Shown: one piece after another, positions 36,215-45,160 of the stretch | Layout of the letters: each line of letters begins with the position of its first letter | Numbering within the stretch: position 1 is the first letter of the stretch | DNA from: Tolumonas sp008015085 | GTDB taxonomy: Bacteria; Pseudomonadota; Gammaproteobacteria; Enterobacterales; Aeromonadaceae | Length of the DNA stretch: 64,000 bases | Assembly: GCA_029265125.1 (NCBI GenBank) | Contig: JAJUJX010000003.1 | Location: 189,803-253,802 of the forward strand | Direction: 5' to 3' | Notes under the pieces: generated by a model | Told to the model about the DNA's origin: nothing | The model's input: only the letters and a program-made list of their open reading frames with translations | The model's database searches: none | Program-made: the position numbers and the translations under genes

Positions 36215-36246
36215 TAGCACGAATAAAGGCAGAGCCTGTAAATAGC

Positions 36247-36274
36247 AAAAAGCCCTGAGTTATCAGGGCTTTTT
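36247..36274. terminator. Bidirectional terminator between sapF and pgm
   Basis: AAAAAGCCCTGA-GTTA-TCAGGGCTTTTT is symmetrical and serves both the plus-strand sap operon and the minus-strand pgm gene. Confidence 0.92.
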
Positions 36275-36289
36275 CGTTCACAATAGGAA

Positions 36290-37939
36290 TTATACGCCAG
36301 CTTTAGCCAATGCAGCAGACACGATCTGTTGTGCTTCCTGCTGAATAGCATCCAGATGCGCTTCGCCTTTGAAGCTTTCCATGTAGATCTTGTAAATGGA
36401 CTCTGTACCGCTCGGACGTGCTGCAAACCAGCCATTCTCAGTCACTACTTTCAGGCCACCAATTGCCGCATTGTTACCAGGGGCATTGGTCAGTTTCGCC
36501 AGAATAGGCTCACCCGCCAGCATGGTTGCTTCGACCAGATCCGGGCTCAGTTTCGACAACACTGCTTTCTGGGCGGTATTAGCCGGCGCATCAATACGAC
36601 GATAAACCGGCGCACCAAACTCCTCGGTCAACGCGTTATACAGCTGCTGTGGATCTTTACCAGTCACCGCAATGATTTCTGCTGCCAACAGCGCCAGAAT
36701 GAAACCGTCTTTATCGGTTGTCCAGACTGAGCCATCTTTACGCAGGAAAGAAGCGCCTGCGCTCTCTTCACCGCCGAAGCCAAAGCTGCCGTCAAACAGA
36801 CCATCCACAAACCATTTAAAGCCAACCGGTACCTCTTTCAGATCACGGCCGATCTTGCCCGCTACACGATCAATAATGGATGACGATACCAGCGTCTTAC
36901 CTACGGCAGCCTGTTTCGGCCAGTTTGGACGATGGGTAAACAGATATTGGATCGCTACCGCCAGATAGTGGTTCGGATTCATCAGACCTGATTTGGTCAC
37001 AATACCATGACGGTCATAATCCGGGTCGTTACCCAGTGCGATATCGAATTTGTCTTTCAGACCAATCAGACTCGCCATTGCCCACGGACTGGAGCAATCC
37101 ATGCGCACTTTGCCATCTTTATCCAGCGTCATGAAAGAGAAGGTTGGATCAACGCGGTAGTTCACCACTTCAATATTCAGACCGTAGGTTTTCGCAATCA
37201 CATCCCAGTAGGCCACACCGGCACCACCCAATGGATCAACCCCGATTTTGATGCCGGATTTACGGATCGCTTCCATATCCAGCACGTTACCCAGATCGTT
37301 TACATACGGAGTAACGTAGTCGTATTCTTCAACGAATTCAGAAGCCATCGCCGCAGCGTAAGGCATGCACTTCACGGCGACAGACCCCTGCTCCAGAATT
37401 TCATTCGCGCGGTTTTCCACCCATTTGGTGATATCACCTTCAGCAGGGCCACCGTGTGGCGGGTTATATTTAAAACCACCATCTTCCGGAGGGTTGTGCG
37501 ATGGTGTGATCACTACACCATCCGCCTGATCTGCATGACCAGCACGGTTATAAGTCAGAATTGCGTGAGAAACGACCGGTGTCGGGGTATAACCTAACCC
37601 TTGCTGTACACGCACTTTCACGCCATTGGCAGCCAATACCTGCACAGCACTGGCCAGTGCGGCCTCTGACAACGCATGGGTATCCATCCCGATAAACAGA
37701 GGCCCGGTAATACCTTTACTCTGACGATATTCAGCTAACGCCTGACTGACGGCCTTGATATGAGATTCGGTGAATGCGCTGGACAGCGAGCTGCCACGAT
37801 GTCCGGAAGTGCCAAATGCTACGCGTTGTTCCGGCAAAGACATGTCTGGTTTATTCAAATAGTACGCAGCTACCAAACGAGGAATATTAGTTAAATCTTC
37901 AACGCGAGCCGGTTTACCTGCATGTGGATGTTGTGCCAT
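36290..37939 (-). CDS. pgm: Phosphoglucomutase (alpha-D-glucose phosphate specific)
   Basis: Pgm interconverts glucose-1-phosphate and glucose-6-phosphate. The 549-residue protein has the VAFGTSGHRGSS N-terminal motif, the phosphoserine loop TPSHNPPEDGGFKYN (about 145), metal-binding DPDYDRHG and the sugar-binding GGEESAGASF, with the C-terminal RPSGTE phosphate loop. seqA-pgm gene order is as in E. coli, 15 bases apart. Confidence 0.97.
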   Translation of the reverse strand: MAQHPHAGKPARVEDLTNIPRLVAAYYLNKPDMSLPEQRVAFGTSGHRGSSLSSAFTESHIKAVSQALAEYRQSKGITGPLFIGMDTHALSEAALASAVQVLAANGVKVRVQQGLGYTPTPVVSHAILTYNRAGHADQADGVVITPSHNPPEDGGFKYNPPHGGPAEGDITKWVENRANEILEQGSVAVKCMPYAAAMASEFVEEYDYVTPYVNDLGNVLDMEAIRKSGIKIGVDPLGGAGVAYWDVIAKTYGLNIEVVNYRVDPTFSFMTLDKDGKVRMDCSSPWAMASLIGLKDKFDIALGNDPDYDRHGIVTKSGLMNPNHYLAVAIQYLFTHRPNWPKQAAVGKTLVSSSIIDRVAGKIGRDLKEVPVGFKWFVDGLFDGSFGFGGEESAGASFLRKDGSVWTTDKDGFILALLAAEIIAVTGKDPQQLYNALTEEFGAPVYRRIDAPANTAQKAVLSKLSPDLVEATMLAGEPILAKLTNAPGNNAAIGGLKVVTENGWFAARPSGTESIYKIYMESFKGEAHLDAIQQEAQQIVSAALAKAGV

Positions 37940-37954
37940 ATACGTTTTCCCGTT

Positions 37955-38470
37955 TTATACCTTGTTACAAACCTCTGCGGTAATTTCTGCAGAGTAGCCC
38001 ATGGCCTGCATTAACTGCTCAATAATCAAGCGCTTACGGCCAGTATTCGTGTTAGTAATCACCCAGTATGGAGATTCCGGTACTGGTTTAGGTTTGGTTG
38101 TTTTGCCATTTTCCAAAAGCGCCTGCGGATCTTCAGCGAAGTAAATCCGCTTACGGCCTTTGATATCCGCCGCTCGTCTGAAAGCATCGGGGCGAGCCCG
38201 GTACAAAGCGGAAAGGATCAGCATGAAACGTGCGATCGCACTTTCTTCTTTTGCTAATTGTGCATTGTTGAGCAGTGTAACCAGATCACCTTCAGAAACA
38301 GGCGTCTCTTGTTCTGTCGTGTGTTGATCTGACACCGTTACAGCACCGAGGGCATTGTCCTGAGGTAAAGCCAGCAGACGTCTTAAGATATCTGAAGCAC
38401 TTTCCCCAATATGCAAAGTCCGACTGGCAATGTAATGGTAAATCTGATCATCAACCTCAATGGTTTTCAT
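37955..38470 (-). CDS. seqA: Replication-initiation sequestration protein SeqA
   Basis: SeqA binds hemimethylated GATC sites and delays re-initiation at oriC. The 171-residue protein has the N-terminal oligomerisation helix MKTIEVDDQIYHYIASRT and GESASDILRRLL, a charged linker, and a C-terminal DNA-binding domain with RKRIYFAEDPQALLENGKTT and SPYWVITNTNTGRKR. It implies Dam methylation in this organism. Followed by pgm. Confidence 0.96.
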   Translation of the reverse strand: MKTIEVDDQIYHYIASRTLHIGESASDILRRLLALPQDNALGAVTVSDQHTTEQETPVSEGDLVTLLNNAQLAKEESAIARFMLILSALYRARPDAFRRAADIKGRKRIYFAEDPQALLENGKTTKPKPVPESPYWVITNTNTGRKRLIIEQLMQAMGYSAEITAEVCNKV

Positions 38471-38777
38471 TCTTTTCTGGTTCCGACACTTTGAATATAG
38501 ATAACTGCCGGATTATACATAAGCCGCAACAGCAAACCTAACCTTGTACGCTGAGATTACCAAGCTCTGTCTGTTACCCTCGCATAAAATGCATCGAAGT
38601 ACACTCAGGAGCATCTCCTCGCGTGACTGATCCCTCATTTTGTTGACAGATTACAGCCGTTTCCTGCACCTGTTAACCAAGAGAATAAATCTATCTTTTA
38701 GGCGCATATATACAGACATTTACCCTACCAACATTAATTTGTTAATATTCTGTTAACGCAAATAACAAGGTAATATT
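38471..38777. other. Divergent intergenic region seqA/ybfF
   Basis: 307 bases with no coding potential that I can support. It should hold the seqA and ybfF promoters. A TTGACA occurs near 38644 but no matching -10 is convincing. No repeat or RNA gene was recognised. Confidence 0.4.
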
Positions 38778-39563
38778 GTGAAACTGAATGCGCAGATATC
38801 CTCCCCGACAATGCCCAATAATCTTCCTGTTGTTTTATTGCATGGGCTATTCGGGAAACAAGATAATCTGAATCAGCTCAAACAATACTTGTTAGCTGAC
38901 TACAAAGTTATTTCGGTTGATCTGAGAAATCATGGGATGTCTGAATGGCATCAGGATATGGACTACGAAGTGATGAGTCAGGATCTGCTTGGGCTGCTAA
39001 CCGAGCTAAACCTTGAAAAAGTTCATCTGCTTGGGCATTCAATGGGCGGTAAGGTTGCCATGGCAACTGCATTACTTGCACCGGAAAAAATCAGCTCTCT
39101 TATGGTCGCCGATATCGCCCCGGTTAATTATCTGCAAGACCGTCATTCCGCTGTCTTCTCCGCATTACGTCAAGTTGCGTCATCCCCAGCCATAACATCA
39201 CGCAGAGAAGCCGATATATTGATGAGCAAGATGCTCCCTGAACCAGCTGTACGGCAATTTTTACTGAAATCTTTCGACTCGACACGATCTTCCCGCTGGC
39301 AATTTAATCTGGATGCATTACAAGCTCATTATTCTGAGATCATGGGGTGGAACTACACCAGCCAGCTTAAATACACCGGCCCGGTTTTATTTATAAAAGG
39401 TGGCGCCTCCGACTACCTGCAATCTGAACATCACAATGCCATTAAAGAGCATTTTCCCAACGCAAAAGCTCAAATTATTCCGGGTGCAGGGCATTGGCTA
39501 CACGCAGAAAAACCCGCCATTTTTAACGGCATTATCAAACGTTTTCTGGAGCAACAACTCTGA
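38778..39563 (+). CDS. ybfF: Alpha/beta-hydrolase esterase YbfF
   Basis: An esterase of the alpha/beta-hydrolase fold, 261 residues, starting with GTG behind AAGG. The oxyanion/N-terminal LLHGLFGKQDNL, nucleophile elbow LLGHSMGGKVAM (about 95), and the C-terminal GAGHWLHAEKP with the catalytic His are visible. E. coli YbfF hydrolyses short acyl esters and acyl-CoAs. It lies upstream of ybfE-fldA-fur as in E. coli. Confidence 0.94.
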   Translation: MKLNAQISSPTMPNNLPVVLLHGLFGKQDNLNQLKQYLLADYKVISVDLRNHGMSEWHQDMDYEVMSQDLLGLLTELNLEKVHLLGHSMGGKVAMATALLAPEKISSLMVADIAPVNYLQDRHSAVFSALRQVASSPAITSRREADILMSKMLPEPAVRQFLLKSFDSTRSSRWQFNLDALQAHYSEIMGWNYTSQLKYTGPVLFIKGGASDYLQSEHHNAIKEHFPNAKAQIIPGAGHWLHAEKPAIFNGIIKRFLEQQL

Positions 39564-39585
39564 CCTTACGACCTCTTATCCTCCG

Positions 39586-39614
39586 TTATGCTTTCTGCCA
39601 CATTATGGTATAGT
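39586..39614 (+). promoter_or_regulatory. Possible promoter for ybfE
   Basis: TTATGC, 17 bases, then TATAGT, in the gap after ybfF. The -10 is good, the -35 poor. No LexA-type CTGT-N8-ACAG site was found although the E. coli gene is described as LexA-regulated. Confidence 0.35.
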
Positions 39615-39669
39615 GCGCCCCCTATTGAGAATGCTCGCACCTGTACCTTATCTGGCAGTAGTTTTATTT

Positions 39670-39963
39670 ATGGCAAAACATCAATCGGATCGCACAACTC
39701 TGGATCTGTTTGCTGATGAAAAGCGTCCAGGTCGTCCCAAAACTAATCCGCATCCCCGTGATTTGCAGTTGAAAATTAACAAACGCAATCAGTTGAAAAG
39801 GGACAAGGAAAAAGGGCTTCACCGAGTTGAACTGAAACTCGAAGCTGAATTATTGGATGATCTTAATCAGTTGGCGGATGCCCGCAGTGTTAGCCGGTCT
39901 GAACTCATTCAGGAGTTAGTCCGGGAATACGTTAGCGCTCAGCGTTCCACCCAGCTAAAATAA
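39670..39963 (+). CDS. ybfE: Ribbon-helix-helix-like protein YbfE
   Basis: A 97-residue protein very close to E. coli YbfE: it begins MAKHQSDRTTLDLFADEKRP and GRPKTNPHPRDLQLKINKRN, and ends in a VELKLEAELLDDLNQLADA helix and SRSELIQELVREY, an arrangement like ribbon-helix-helix DNA-binding proteins. Function unknown; in E. coli it is named LexA-regulated. The start was chosen by homology; no good ribosome site is seen. Confidence 0.9.
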   Translation: MAKHQSDRTTLDLFADEKRPGRPKTNPHPRDLQLKINKRNQLKRDKEKGLHRVELKLEAELLDDLNQLADARSVSRSELIQELVREYVSAQRSTQLK

Positions 39964-40008
39964 CAAGCAGATTTTTTGAATTCCGACGAAATAAGGATAA
40001 CTCATCTT

Positions 40009-40533
40009 ATGGCACTGATAGGTCTGTTCTTTGGTAGTGATACCGGCAATACCGAAGCCGTTGCAGGCATGATCCAGAAAGAGCTGGGTAGCGACGTAGT
40101 CGATGTGCTCGACGTAGCCCAATGTACACATGCAGATTTTGAAAAATATGATTTCCTGATCCTGGGCATTCCAACCTGGTATTACGGCGAATCACAGGCT
40201 GACTGGGATGATTTCTTCCCGGAACTGGAAAAAGTGGATTTCAGCAGCAAACTGGTTGCTATCTTCGGCTGTGGTGATCAGGAAGATTATGCAGAATACT
40301 TCCTGGATGCAATGGGGACACTGCGTGACCTGGTACAGGCCAAAGGTGCAACTATCGTTGGCTACTGGTCAACTGAGGGTTACCAGTTTGAGGCATCCAA
40401 AGCGCTGGTTGATGATAAACATTTTGTTGGCCTGGGTATCGATGAAGATCGTCAACCTGAACTGACAGCAGAACGTGTCTCAGCCTGGTGTAAGCAGCTG
40501 CGCGAAGAAATGTGTTTATCTGAACTGATGTAA
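40009..40533 (+). CDS. fldA: Flavodoxin I
   Basis: FldA is the FMN electron carrier that feeds radical-SAM and glycyl-radical activation, including PflA in this window. From the ATG at 40009 it has 174 residues, with the FMN phosphate loop FFGSDTGNTEAVA, the 50s loop TWYYGESQ and the 90s loop GCGDQEDYAEYF. AAGGA precedes. fldA-fur adjacency is as in E. coli, but here a terminator separates them. Confidence 0.97.
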   Translation: MALIGLFFGSDTGNTEAVAGMIQKELGSDVVDVLDVAQCTHADFEKYDFLILGIPTWYYGESQADWDDFFPELEKVDFSSKLVAIFGCGDQEDYAEYFLDAMGTLRDLVQAKGATIVGYWSTEGYQFEASKALVDDKHFVGLGIDEDRQPELTAERVSAWCKQLREEMCLSELM

Positions 40534-40548
40534 TTCAGCTCAATTAAT

Positions 40549-40578
40549 AAAAGCCTGTGAAATTCACGGGCTTTTATT
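40549..40578 (+). terminator. Terminator of fldA
   Basis: AAAAGCCTGTGA-AAT-TCACGGGCTTTTATTT, an 8-bp stem with one T-G pair, 16 bases after fldA. Confidence 0.85.
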
Positions 40579-40635
40579 TAATCTAAACTGAACGTTCATC
40601 CGTATTATACATTTCTTTTTGTTGTATGAGCGCCC

Positions 40636-40641
40636 TATAAT
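40636..40641 (+). promoter_or_regulatory. -10 element for fur
   Basis: TATAAT, a perfect -10 hexamer, 52 bases upstream of the fur ATG and after the fldA terminator. No good -35 is seen, nor a recognisable Fur box. Confidence 0.4.
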
Positions 40642-40693
40642 GGGAAAGCCCTACTCGTTGCAGTCTCAAACTGCCCCAAGAATACAGAGAGCT

Positions 40694-41125
40694 ATGACAA
40701 ACCATAATCAGCAATTGAAAAATGCAGGCCTGAAGGTAACTTCACCACGAGTTAAAATTCTGGACTACCTGCGTCAGCCAGAGTGTCAGCACATCAGCGC
40801 AGAAGATCTTTATAAACTGCTGCTGGATAATGGCGAAGAGATTGGATTAGCCACTGTGTATCGTGTTCTGAATCAGTTTGATGATGCTGGAATTGTTACA
40901 CGCCACCATTTTGAAGGTGGGAAGTCTGTTTTTGAATTAGCCCAGCAAGAGCACCACGACCATCTGGTCTGTCTAGATTGCGGAAGTGTTGTGGAATTCT
41001 CAGACGAAATTATCGAACAGCGTCAGAAAGAAATCGCTGCTCAGCATGGCATGACTCTGACCAACCATAGTCTGTATCTTTACGGCCACTGCAATAAAGA
41101 AGAGTGTCGTAATCGCAAGAAATAA
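40694..41125 (+). CDS. fur: Ferric uptake regulator Fur
   Basis: Fur is the iron-responsive repressor. The 143-residue protein starts MTNHNQQLKNAGLKVTSPRV, with the winged-helix segment EIGLATVYRVLNQFDDAGIV and the metal-binding EHHDHLVCLDCGSVVEFSD and HSLYLYGHCNKEEC. Length and sequence are those of E. coli Fur. The ATG at 40694 is preceded by AGAGAG; longer in-frame starts would add unrelated residues. Confidence 0.97.
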   Translation: MTNHNQQLKNAGLKVTSPRVKILDYLRQPECQHISAEDLYKLLLDNGEEIGLATVYRVLNQFDDAGIVTRHHFEGGKSVFELAQQEHHDHLVCLDCGSVVEFSDEIIEQRQKEIAAQHGMTLTNHSLYLYGHCNKEECRNRKK

Positions 41126-41148
41126 CAATTAGTTATTCTATTCCAGAT

Positions 41149-41180
41149 AAAAATCCCGCCTCTTACAGCGGGATTTTTTT
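41149..41180. terminator. Bidirectional terminator between fur and slyD
   Basis: AAAAATCCCGC-CTCTTACA-GCGGGATTTTTTT, a compact stem flanked by A and T tracts in the 63-base convergent gap. Confidence 0.9.
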
Positions 41181-41188
41181 GCATCTGA

Positions 41189-41848
41189 TTAATGTTTGCA
41201 GCCGCCATGGCCACCGCAACATTCATGCTCGTCATCATCATGCGCGTGACCTTTTCCACCACAGCATTCGTGATCGTCATCATGACCGTGACCACCACAG
41301 CAGCCTTCTTCATCATGTGAGTGACCATGACCACCGCAGCAACCATCGCCGTGACCATGATGGTGGTGATGCCCGCAACCTTCGTCACCATGCACATGGC
41401 CATGCGCAATCTCTTCCGCAGTTGCCGCACGCACACCACGCACATTTACTTTGAAATGCAGATCCATGCCAGCCAGTGGATGGTTAGCATCTACTTTTAC
41501 GAATTCTTCTGAAACTTCAACGATGGTGACAGGACGATGGCCATCATCAGTATCCGCCACAAAGGTATCACCTTCGGCAACTTCCATGCCGTCAAACAGC
41601 TCACCAGGTACTTCCTGCACCAGAGATTCTTCATATTCACCATAAGCATCCATTGCCGGAACAGTCAGTTCAAAGCTGTCGCCTTCTTCACGGTCATACA
41701 AGGCATTTTCCAGTCCTGGAACTAAAAAGCCACTGCCATGCAGGTACACTAGCGGCTCACGGCCTTCGGTGGTATCCAGCACTTCGCCAGCATCGTCTGA
41801 TACAGTGTAATCCAGCGTAACTACGCTCAAATGAGTAATCTTCATCAT
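41189..41848 (-). CDS. slyD: FKBP-type peptidyl-prolyl isomerase SlyD with long metal-binding tail
   Basis: SlyD is a peptidyl-prolyl isomerase and nickel-binding chaperone involved in hydrogenase maturation. The 219-residue product has the FKBP domain (LVYLHGSGFLVPGLENALYD) with the inserted IF domain (MDAYGEYEESLVQEVPGELF) in residues 1-145, then a tail from about 150 of repeated His, Cys, Gly and acidic residues (CCGGHGHSHDEEGCCGGHGH is part), ending GGCKH. The tail is longer than in many homologues and contains four CCGG units. Confidence 0.95.
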   Translation of the reverse strand: MMKITHLSVVTLDYTVSDDAGEVLDTTEGREPLVYLHGSGFLVPGLENALYDREEGDSFELTVPAMDAYGEYEESLVQEVPGELFDGMEVAEGDTFVADTDDGHRPVTIVEVSEEFVKVDANHPLAGMDLHFKVNVRGVRAATAEEIAHGHVHGDEGCGHHHHHGHGDGCCGGHGHSHDEEGCCGGHGHDDDHECCGGKGHAHDDDEHECCGGHGGCKH

Positions 41849-41992
41849 GCATCCCGGTTAAATATAGCTACAAGTTTTCTCAGCATACCGGAAAAATCGG
41901 CTGATGCACAATCATGCCCTTCATTAAGCTGCTGCCCGTTATCGCATTTCCCCGTATAATGACCTTTTGTTTTCCGCCGAATTATTCCCGTC

Positions 41993-43930
41993 ATGATCAT
42001 CGTATCTCAAATCACACTGTTACGAGGCAATAAGCCTTTATTAGAAGACGCAACGGCTACTATTCATCCTGGTCACAAAGTCGGGTTAGTTGGAAAAAAC
42101 GGCTGTGGAAAATCGAGTTTTTTTGCATTACTAAAAAATGAACTGACCGTGGATGCAGGCTCTATTTCAATTCCGGCACAATGGCAAATTGCCACAGTGG
42201 CACAGGAAACACCAGCACTTGAATGTTCAGCTCTCGACTATGTGATCGATGGTGACAGAGAATTTCGCCAGCTGGAACAGCAACTGCAGGAAGCTGAGCA
42301 GCACGGTGATGGCATCAAAATTGCCGAATTGCATGGCAAGTTGGATGCTGCCGGTGCTTATACTATCCGCGCGCGTGCCGGCGAATTGCTGCATGGTTTA
42401 GGCTTCAGCAGCGAGCAACATGCTCAGCCTGTCTCCGCGTTTTCCGGTGGCTGGCGTATGCGCCTTAACCTGGCACAGGCTCTGATTTGTCGTTCTGACC
42501 TGCTGCTACTCGATGAACCCACCAACCACCTTGATTTAGATGCAGTGATCTGGCTGGAAAGCTGGCTACGTTCATACCGTGGTACGTTGATTCTTATTTC
42601 GCATGATCGTGATTTTCTGGATCGCGTCATCGGTCGTATCATTCACATCGAGAATGGCAAACTCAACGAATACACCGGTGGCTATTCTGATTTCGAAATC
42701 CAGCGGGCCTCGGCCTTAGCCCAGCAGCAATCTATGTATGAAAAGCAGCAGCAAGCGCTGAGTAAAATGCAGGATTATGTCGATCGTTTCCGCTACAAAG
42801 CGACCAAAGCCCGTCAGGCTCAAAGCCGTCTGAAGGCGATGGAACGGATGGAATTGATCCTGCCTGCACATGTCGACTCACAATTTCAGTTCCAATTCCG
42901 CGAGCCGGATAGCCTGCCGACTCCGCTGATCAGCATGGAAAATTTAAGTGCTGGTTATGGTGAAAAGCTGATCCTGGAAAAAATCAAACTGAACCTGGTG
43001 CCAGGTTCCCGCATTGGCCTGCTTGGCCGTAACGGTGCAGGGAAATCAACCTTCATTAAATTACTGGCAGGCGAGCTGCAACCACTCTCCGGTAAGTTAG
43101 AGCCAAGCAGAGGCGTTAAAATTGGTTACTTTGCCCAGCATCAGCTGGAATCACTACAAAAGGGTGATTCGCCTTTACAGCATCTGACCCGCCTTGCCGG
43201 TAACCGCCCGGAGCAGGAACTGCGTAATTTCCTGGGAGGATTTGGTTTTCATGGCGATCAGGCTCTCGACCCCGTAGACACTTTTTCGGGTGGCGAAAAA
43301 GCTCGTCTGGTATTAGCCCTGCTGGTATGGCAAAAACCGAATCTGCTGCTGCTTGACGAACCAACCAACCATCTTGATCTGGAGATGCGTGAAGCGTTGA
43401 CTCTGGCTCTGCAAGGTTTCGAGGGTGCTATGGTGATCGTCTCGCATGATCGTCATTTACTGCGAACCACGACGGATGAGTTTTATCTGGTTCATCAGAA
43501 ACGACTCGAGCCGTTTGATGGCGATCTGGATGATTACCACAAATGGTTAACGGAGCAGGATAAAGCCGGCATTGATACGAAAACCGATGCAGGTAATACA
43601 GTAGCTGCGCCTCAAAGTGCAGCAGCCCGTAAAGACCAGAAACGCAGGGAAGCTGATTTCCGACAGCAAACCCGACCTCTGCGTCAGAAGCTGGAAAAAT
43701 ACGAACAACAAATGGCGAAATTGCAAGATAAGCTCAGTGAGATCGAACAAGCATTAGCAGATCCGGCCATCTATCAGGATAACGCCAAAAACCGGCTGAC
43801 TGATTTATTAGCCAAACAAGGCCCACTGAAAAATGATCTCGAACAGGCTGAAATGGAATGGATGGATATTTCAGAACAACTGGAACAGATGGAACAACAA
43901 TTCGCCAGTGAAATGGCAACGCAGGAATAA
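41993..43930 (+). CDS. yheS: ABC-F family ATPase YheS
   Basis: A ribosome-associated ABC-F protein of 645 residues with two ABC domains. Walker A motifs GLVGKNGCGKSS and GLLGRNGAGKST, signatures FSGGWRMRLNLAQAL and FSGGEKARLVLALL, and two LLLLDEPTNHLDL Walker B motifs are visible; the linker between domains and a C-terminal coiled coil (about 545-640) complete it. No membrane segments. E. coli YheS is proposed to relieve ribosome stalling. It overlaps nothing but precedes rlmJ by 3 bases. Confidence 0.94.
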   Translation: MIIVSQITLLRGNKPLLEDATATIHPGHKVGLVGKNGCGKSSFFALLKNELTVDAGSISIPAQWQIATVAQETPALECSALDYVIDGDREFRQLEQQLQEAEQHGDGIKIAELHGKLDAAGAYTIRARAGELLHGLGFSSEQHAQPVSAFSGGWRMRLNLAQALICRSDLLLLDEPTNHLDLDAVIWLESWLRSYRGTLILISHDRDFLDRVIGRIIHIENGKLNEYTGGYSDFEIQRASALAQQQSMYEKQQQALSKMQDYVDRFRYKATKARQAQSRLKAMERMELILPAHVDSQFQFQFREPDSLPTPLISMENLSAGYGEKLILEKIKLNLVPGSRIGLLGRNGAGKSTFIKLLAGELQPLSGKLEPSRGVKIGYFAQHQLESLQKGDSPLQHLTRLAGNRPEQELRNFLGGFGFHGDQALDPVDTFSGGEKARLVLALLVWQKPNLLLLDEPTNHLDLEMREALTLALQGFEGAMVIVSHDRHLLRTTTDEFYLVHQKRLEPFDGDLDDYHKWLTEQDKAGIDTKTDAGNTVAAPQSAAARKDQKRREADFRQQTRPLRQKLEKYEQQMAKLQDKLSEIEQALADPAIYQDNAKNRLTDLLAKQGPLKNDLEQAEMEWMDISEQLEQMEQQFASEMATQE

Positions 43931-43933
43931 TTC

Positions 43934-44779
43934 ATGCTCAGTTATCGTCACGCATTTCATGCCGGCAACCATGCCGACATATTAAAACATGCCGTACTCA
44001 GTCTACTGATTGAGCAACTAAAGCAAAAAGAGAAACCTTTCTGTTATCTCGATACCCATTCCGGCGGCGGCTGTTATGACCTAACCGGAGAATGGGCCAA
44101 TAAGAAAGCAGAGTATCTTGATGGTATTGCCCGCCTTTGGCCACAGCGAGACCAATGGCCGGCACTGCAGAGTTACTTTAGCTGTATAGCCTCATTAAAT
44201 GACGATGCTTTACATTATTACCCTGGCTCCCCAGAAATCGCTCGCGCCCTGCTACGCGAGCAGGATCGTCTTGTGTTGATGGAATTACACAACAACGAGA
44301 TCGACGTCCTGCGTCAGCATATGCACCGGGATAAGCGTGTAGCGCTGCATCACCGGGATGGATTTGAAGGTCTGGTGGCGCTGACACCGCCAACGCCTCG
44401 CCGGGGGCTTGCACTCATCGATCCGCCGTATGAGCTAAAAGAAGATTACGATCGGGTCGTTAAAACACTGGCAAAAGTCTGGCAACGCTGGCCTGTTGGG
44501 ATCTGCGTTGTCTGGTATCCAATTCTGGGGAAAGAGGCAGATCGCAGTCAGCGCATGCTCAAAGAGTGCGAAAAACTGGGTATTCCGATGCTGACAGCTG
44601 AACTTTCCGTTCAGGCGCAATCACCAACCTGGGGAATGCATGGCTCTGGAATGGCGATATTCAATCCACCTTGGCAATTTGAACAAAAGCTGGAACAACT
44701 GCTCCCGGCATTGTGTGAATTACTGGCCATTACGCCGCAGGCGAGCTGGTCAATCAATGCATGTAATCAGGAACAATAA
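43934..44779 (+). CDS. rlmJ: 23S rRNA (adenine-2030-N6)-methyltransferase RlmJ
   Basis: RlmJ methylates A2030 of 23S rRNA. The 281-residue protein begins MLSYRHAFHAGNHADILKHA and has the catalytic DPPY motif in GLALIDPPYELKEDYD (about 162) and LDTHSGGGCYDL, part of the SAM-binding site. It is translationally close to yheS (3 bases). A 7-bp dyad spans its stop codon. Confidence 0.95.
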   Translation: MLSYRHAFHAGNHADILKHAVLSLLIEQLKQKEKPFCYLDTHSGGGCYDLTGEWANKKAEYLDGIARLWPQRDQWPALQSYFSCIASLNDDALHYYPGSPEIARALLREQDRLVLMELHNNEIDVLRQHMHRDKRVALHHRDGFEGLVALTPPTPRRGLALIDPPYELKEDYDRVVKTLAKVWQRWPVGICVVWYPILGKEADRSQRMLKECEKLGIPMLTAELSVQAQSPTWGMHGSGMAIFNPPWQFEQKLEQLLPALCELLAITPQASWSINACNQEQ

Positions 44780-44787
44780 TCCTGATC

Positions 44788-44830
44788 TGTGGCAGCCATT
44801 TAAATCATATAATTTGAATGGTAAGCCACA
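44788..44830. repeat. Long stem-loop after rlmJ
   Basis: TGTGGC pairs with GCCACA, and inside it CCATTTAAAT pairs with ATTTGAATGG (one T-G pair) around a CATATA loop. The two helices are separated by AG and TAA. No T run follows. It may protect the rlmJ mRNA end. Confidence 0.6.
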
Positions 44831-45079
44831 TGAATCCGCATATTTATTCTCATTTTATAAAAATTTTTTATGAGAATCGTATATTCACAATATTCTTTAT
44901 TTCCCGCCAAAAACCGACGATTCGACAAGCTAAAATCCAATAAAAGGCTATCTTGTCAGATTTTTTTGCCAAAAAACCACACATATCCCCGTCATTAATT
45001 CTAAAAAAAACACAATTATCACGGGTCTATCAAAATTAGCGATATATTTACTATTGCACTGTCACACAAAAGCCCGATA

Positions 45080-45118
45080 ATGCGCCGGATTTTTTATAAA
45101 GCATCGCGCTCTGCTTGA
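45080..45118 (+). CDS. Possible leader peptide of the decarboxylase gene
   Basis: A 12-codon ORF encoding MRRIFYKASRSA ends inside the first of two hairpins that precede the decarboxylase start by 61 bases. The peptide is basic (three Arg, one Lys). Leader peptides controlling ornithine decarboxylase are known (speFL in E. coli), but I see no clear sequence match to it, and no good ribosome site. Existence is inferred from position and structure only. Confidence 0.35.
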   Translation: MRRIFYKASRSA

Positions 45119-45160
45119 TCGGACAGAGCGTATCACTGGTGACAGGGCCGTGGCCCTTTT
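45107..45160 (+). promoter_or_regulatory. Two hairpins with terminator-like end before the decarboxylase
   Basis: Hairpin 1: CGCTCTG (45107-45113) and CAGAGCG (45124-45130), covering the stop of the possible leader ORF. Hairpin 2: GGGCC (45145-45149) and GGCCC (45152-45156) followed by TTTT (tight loop). TCAC at 45133 could pair with GTGA at 45161 beside the ribosome site (GAGGTG). This looks like an attenuator or translational switch. Confidence 0.45.

Noticed and set aside
39580..39670. A LexA site before ybfE
   Set aside because: E. coli ybfE is described as LexA-regulated, but no CTGT-N8-ACAG sequence is present; CTGTACC...GGCAG has the wrong spacing.
41189..41445. His-rich long ORFs on the opposite strand
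   Set aside because: They are mirror images of the repetitive His/Gly/Asp codons of slyD and have no ribosome site.
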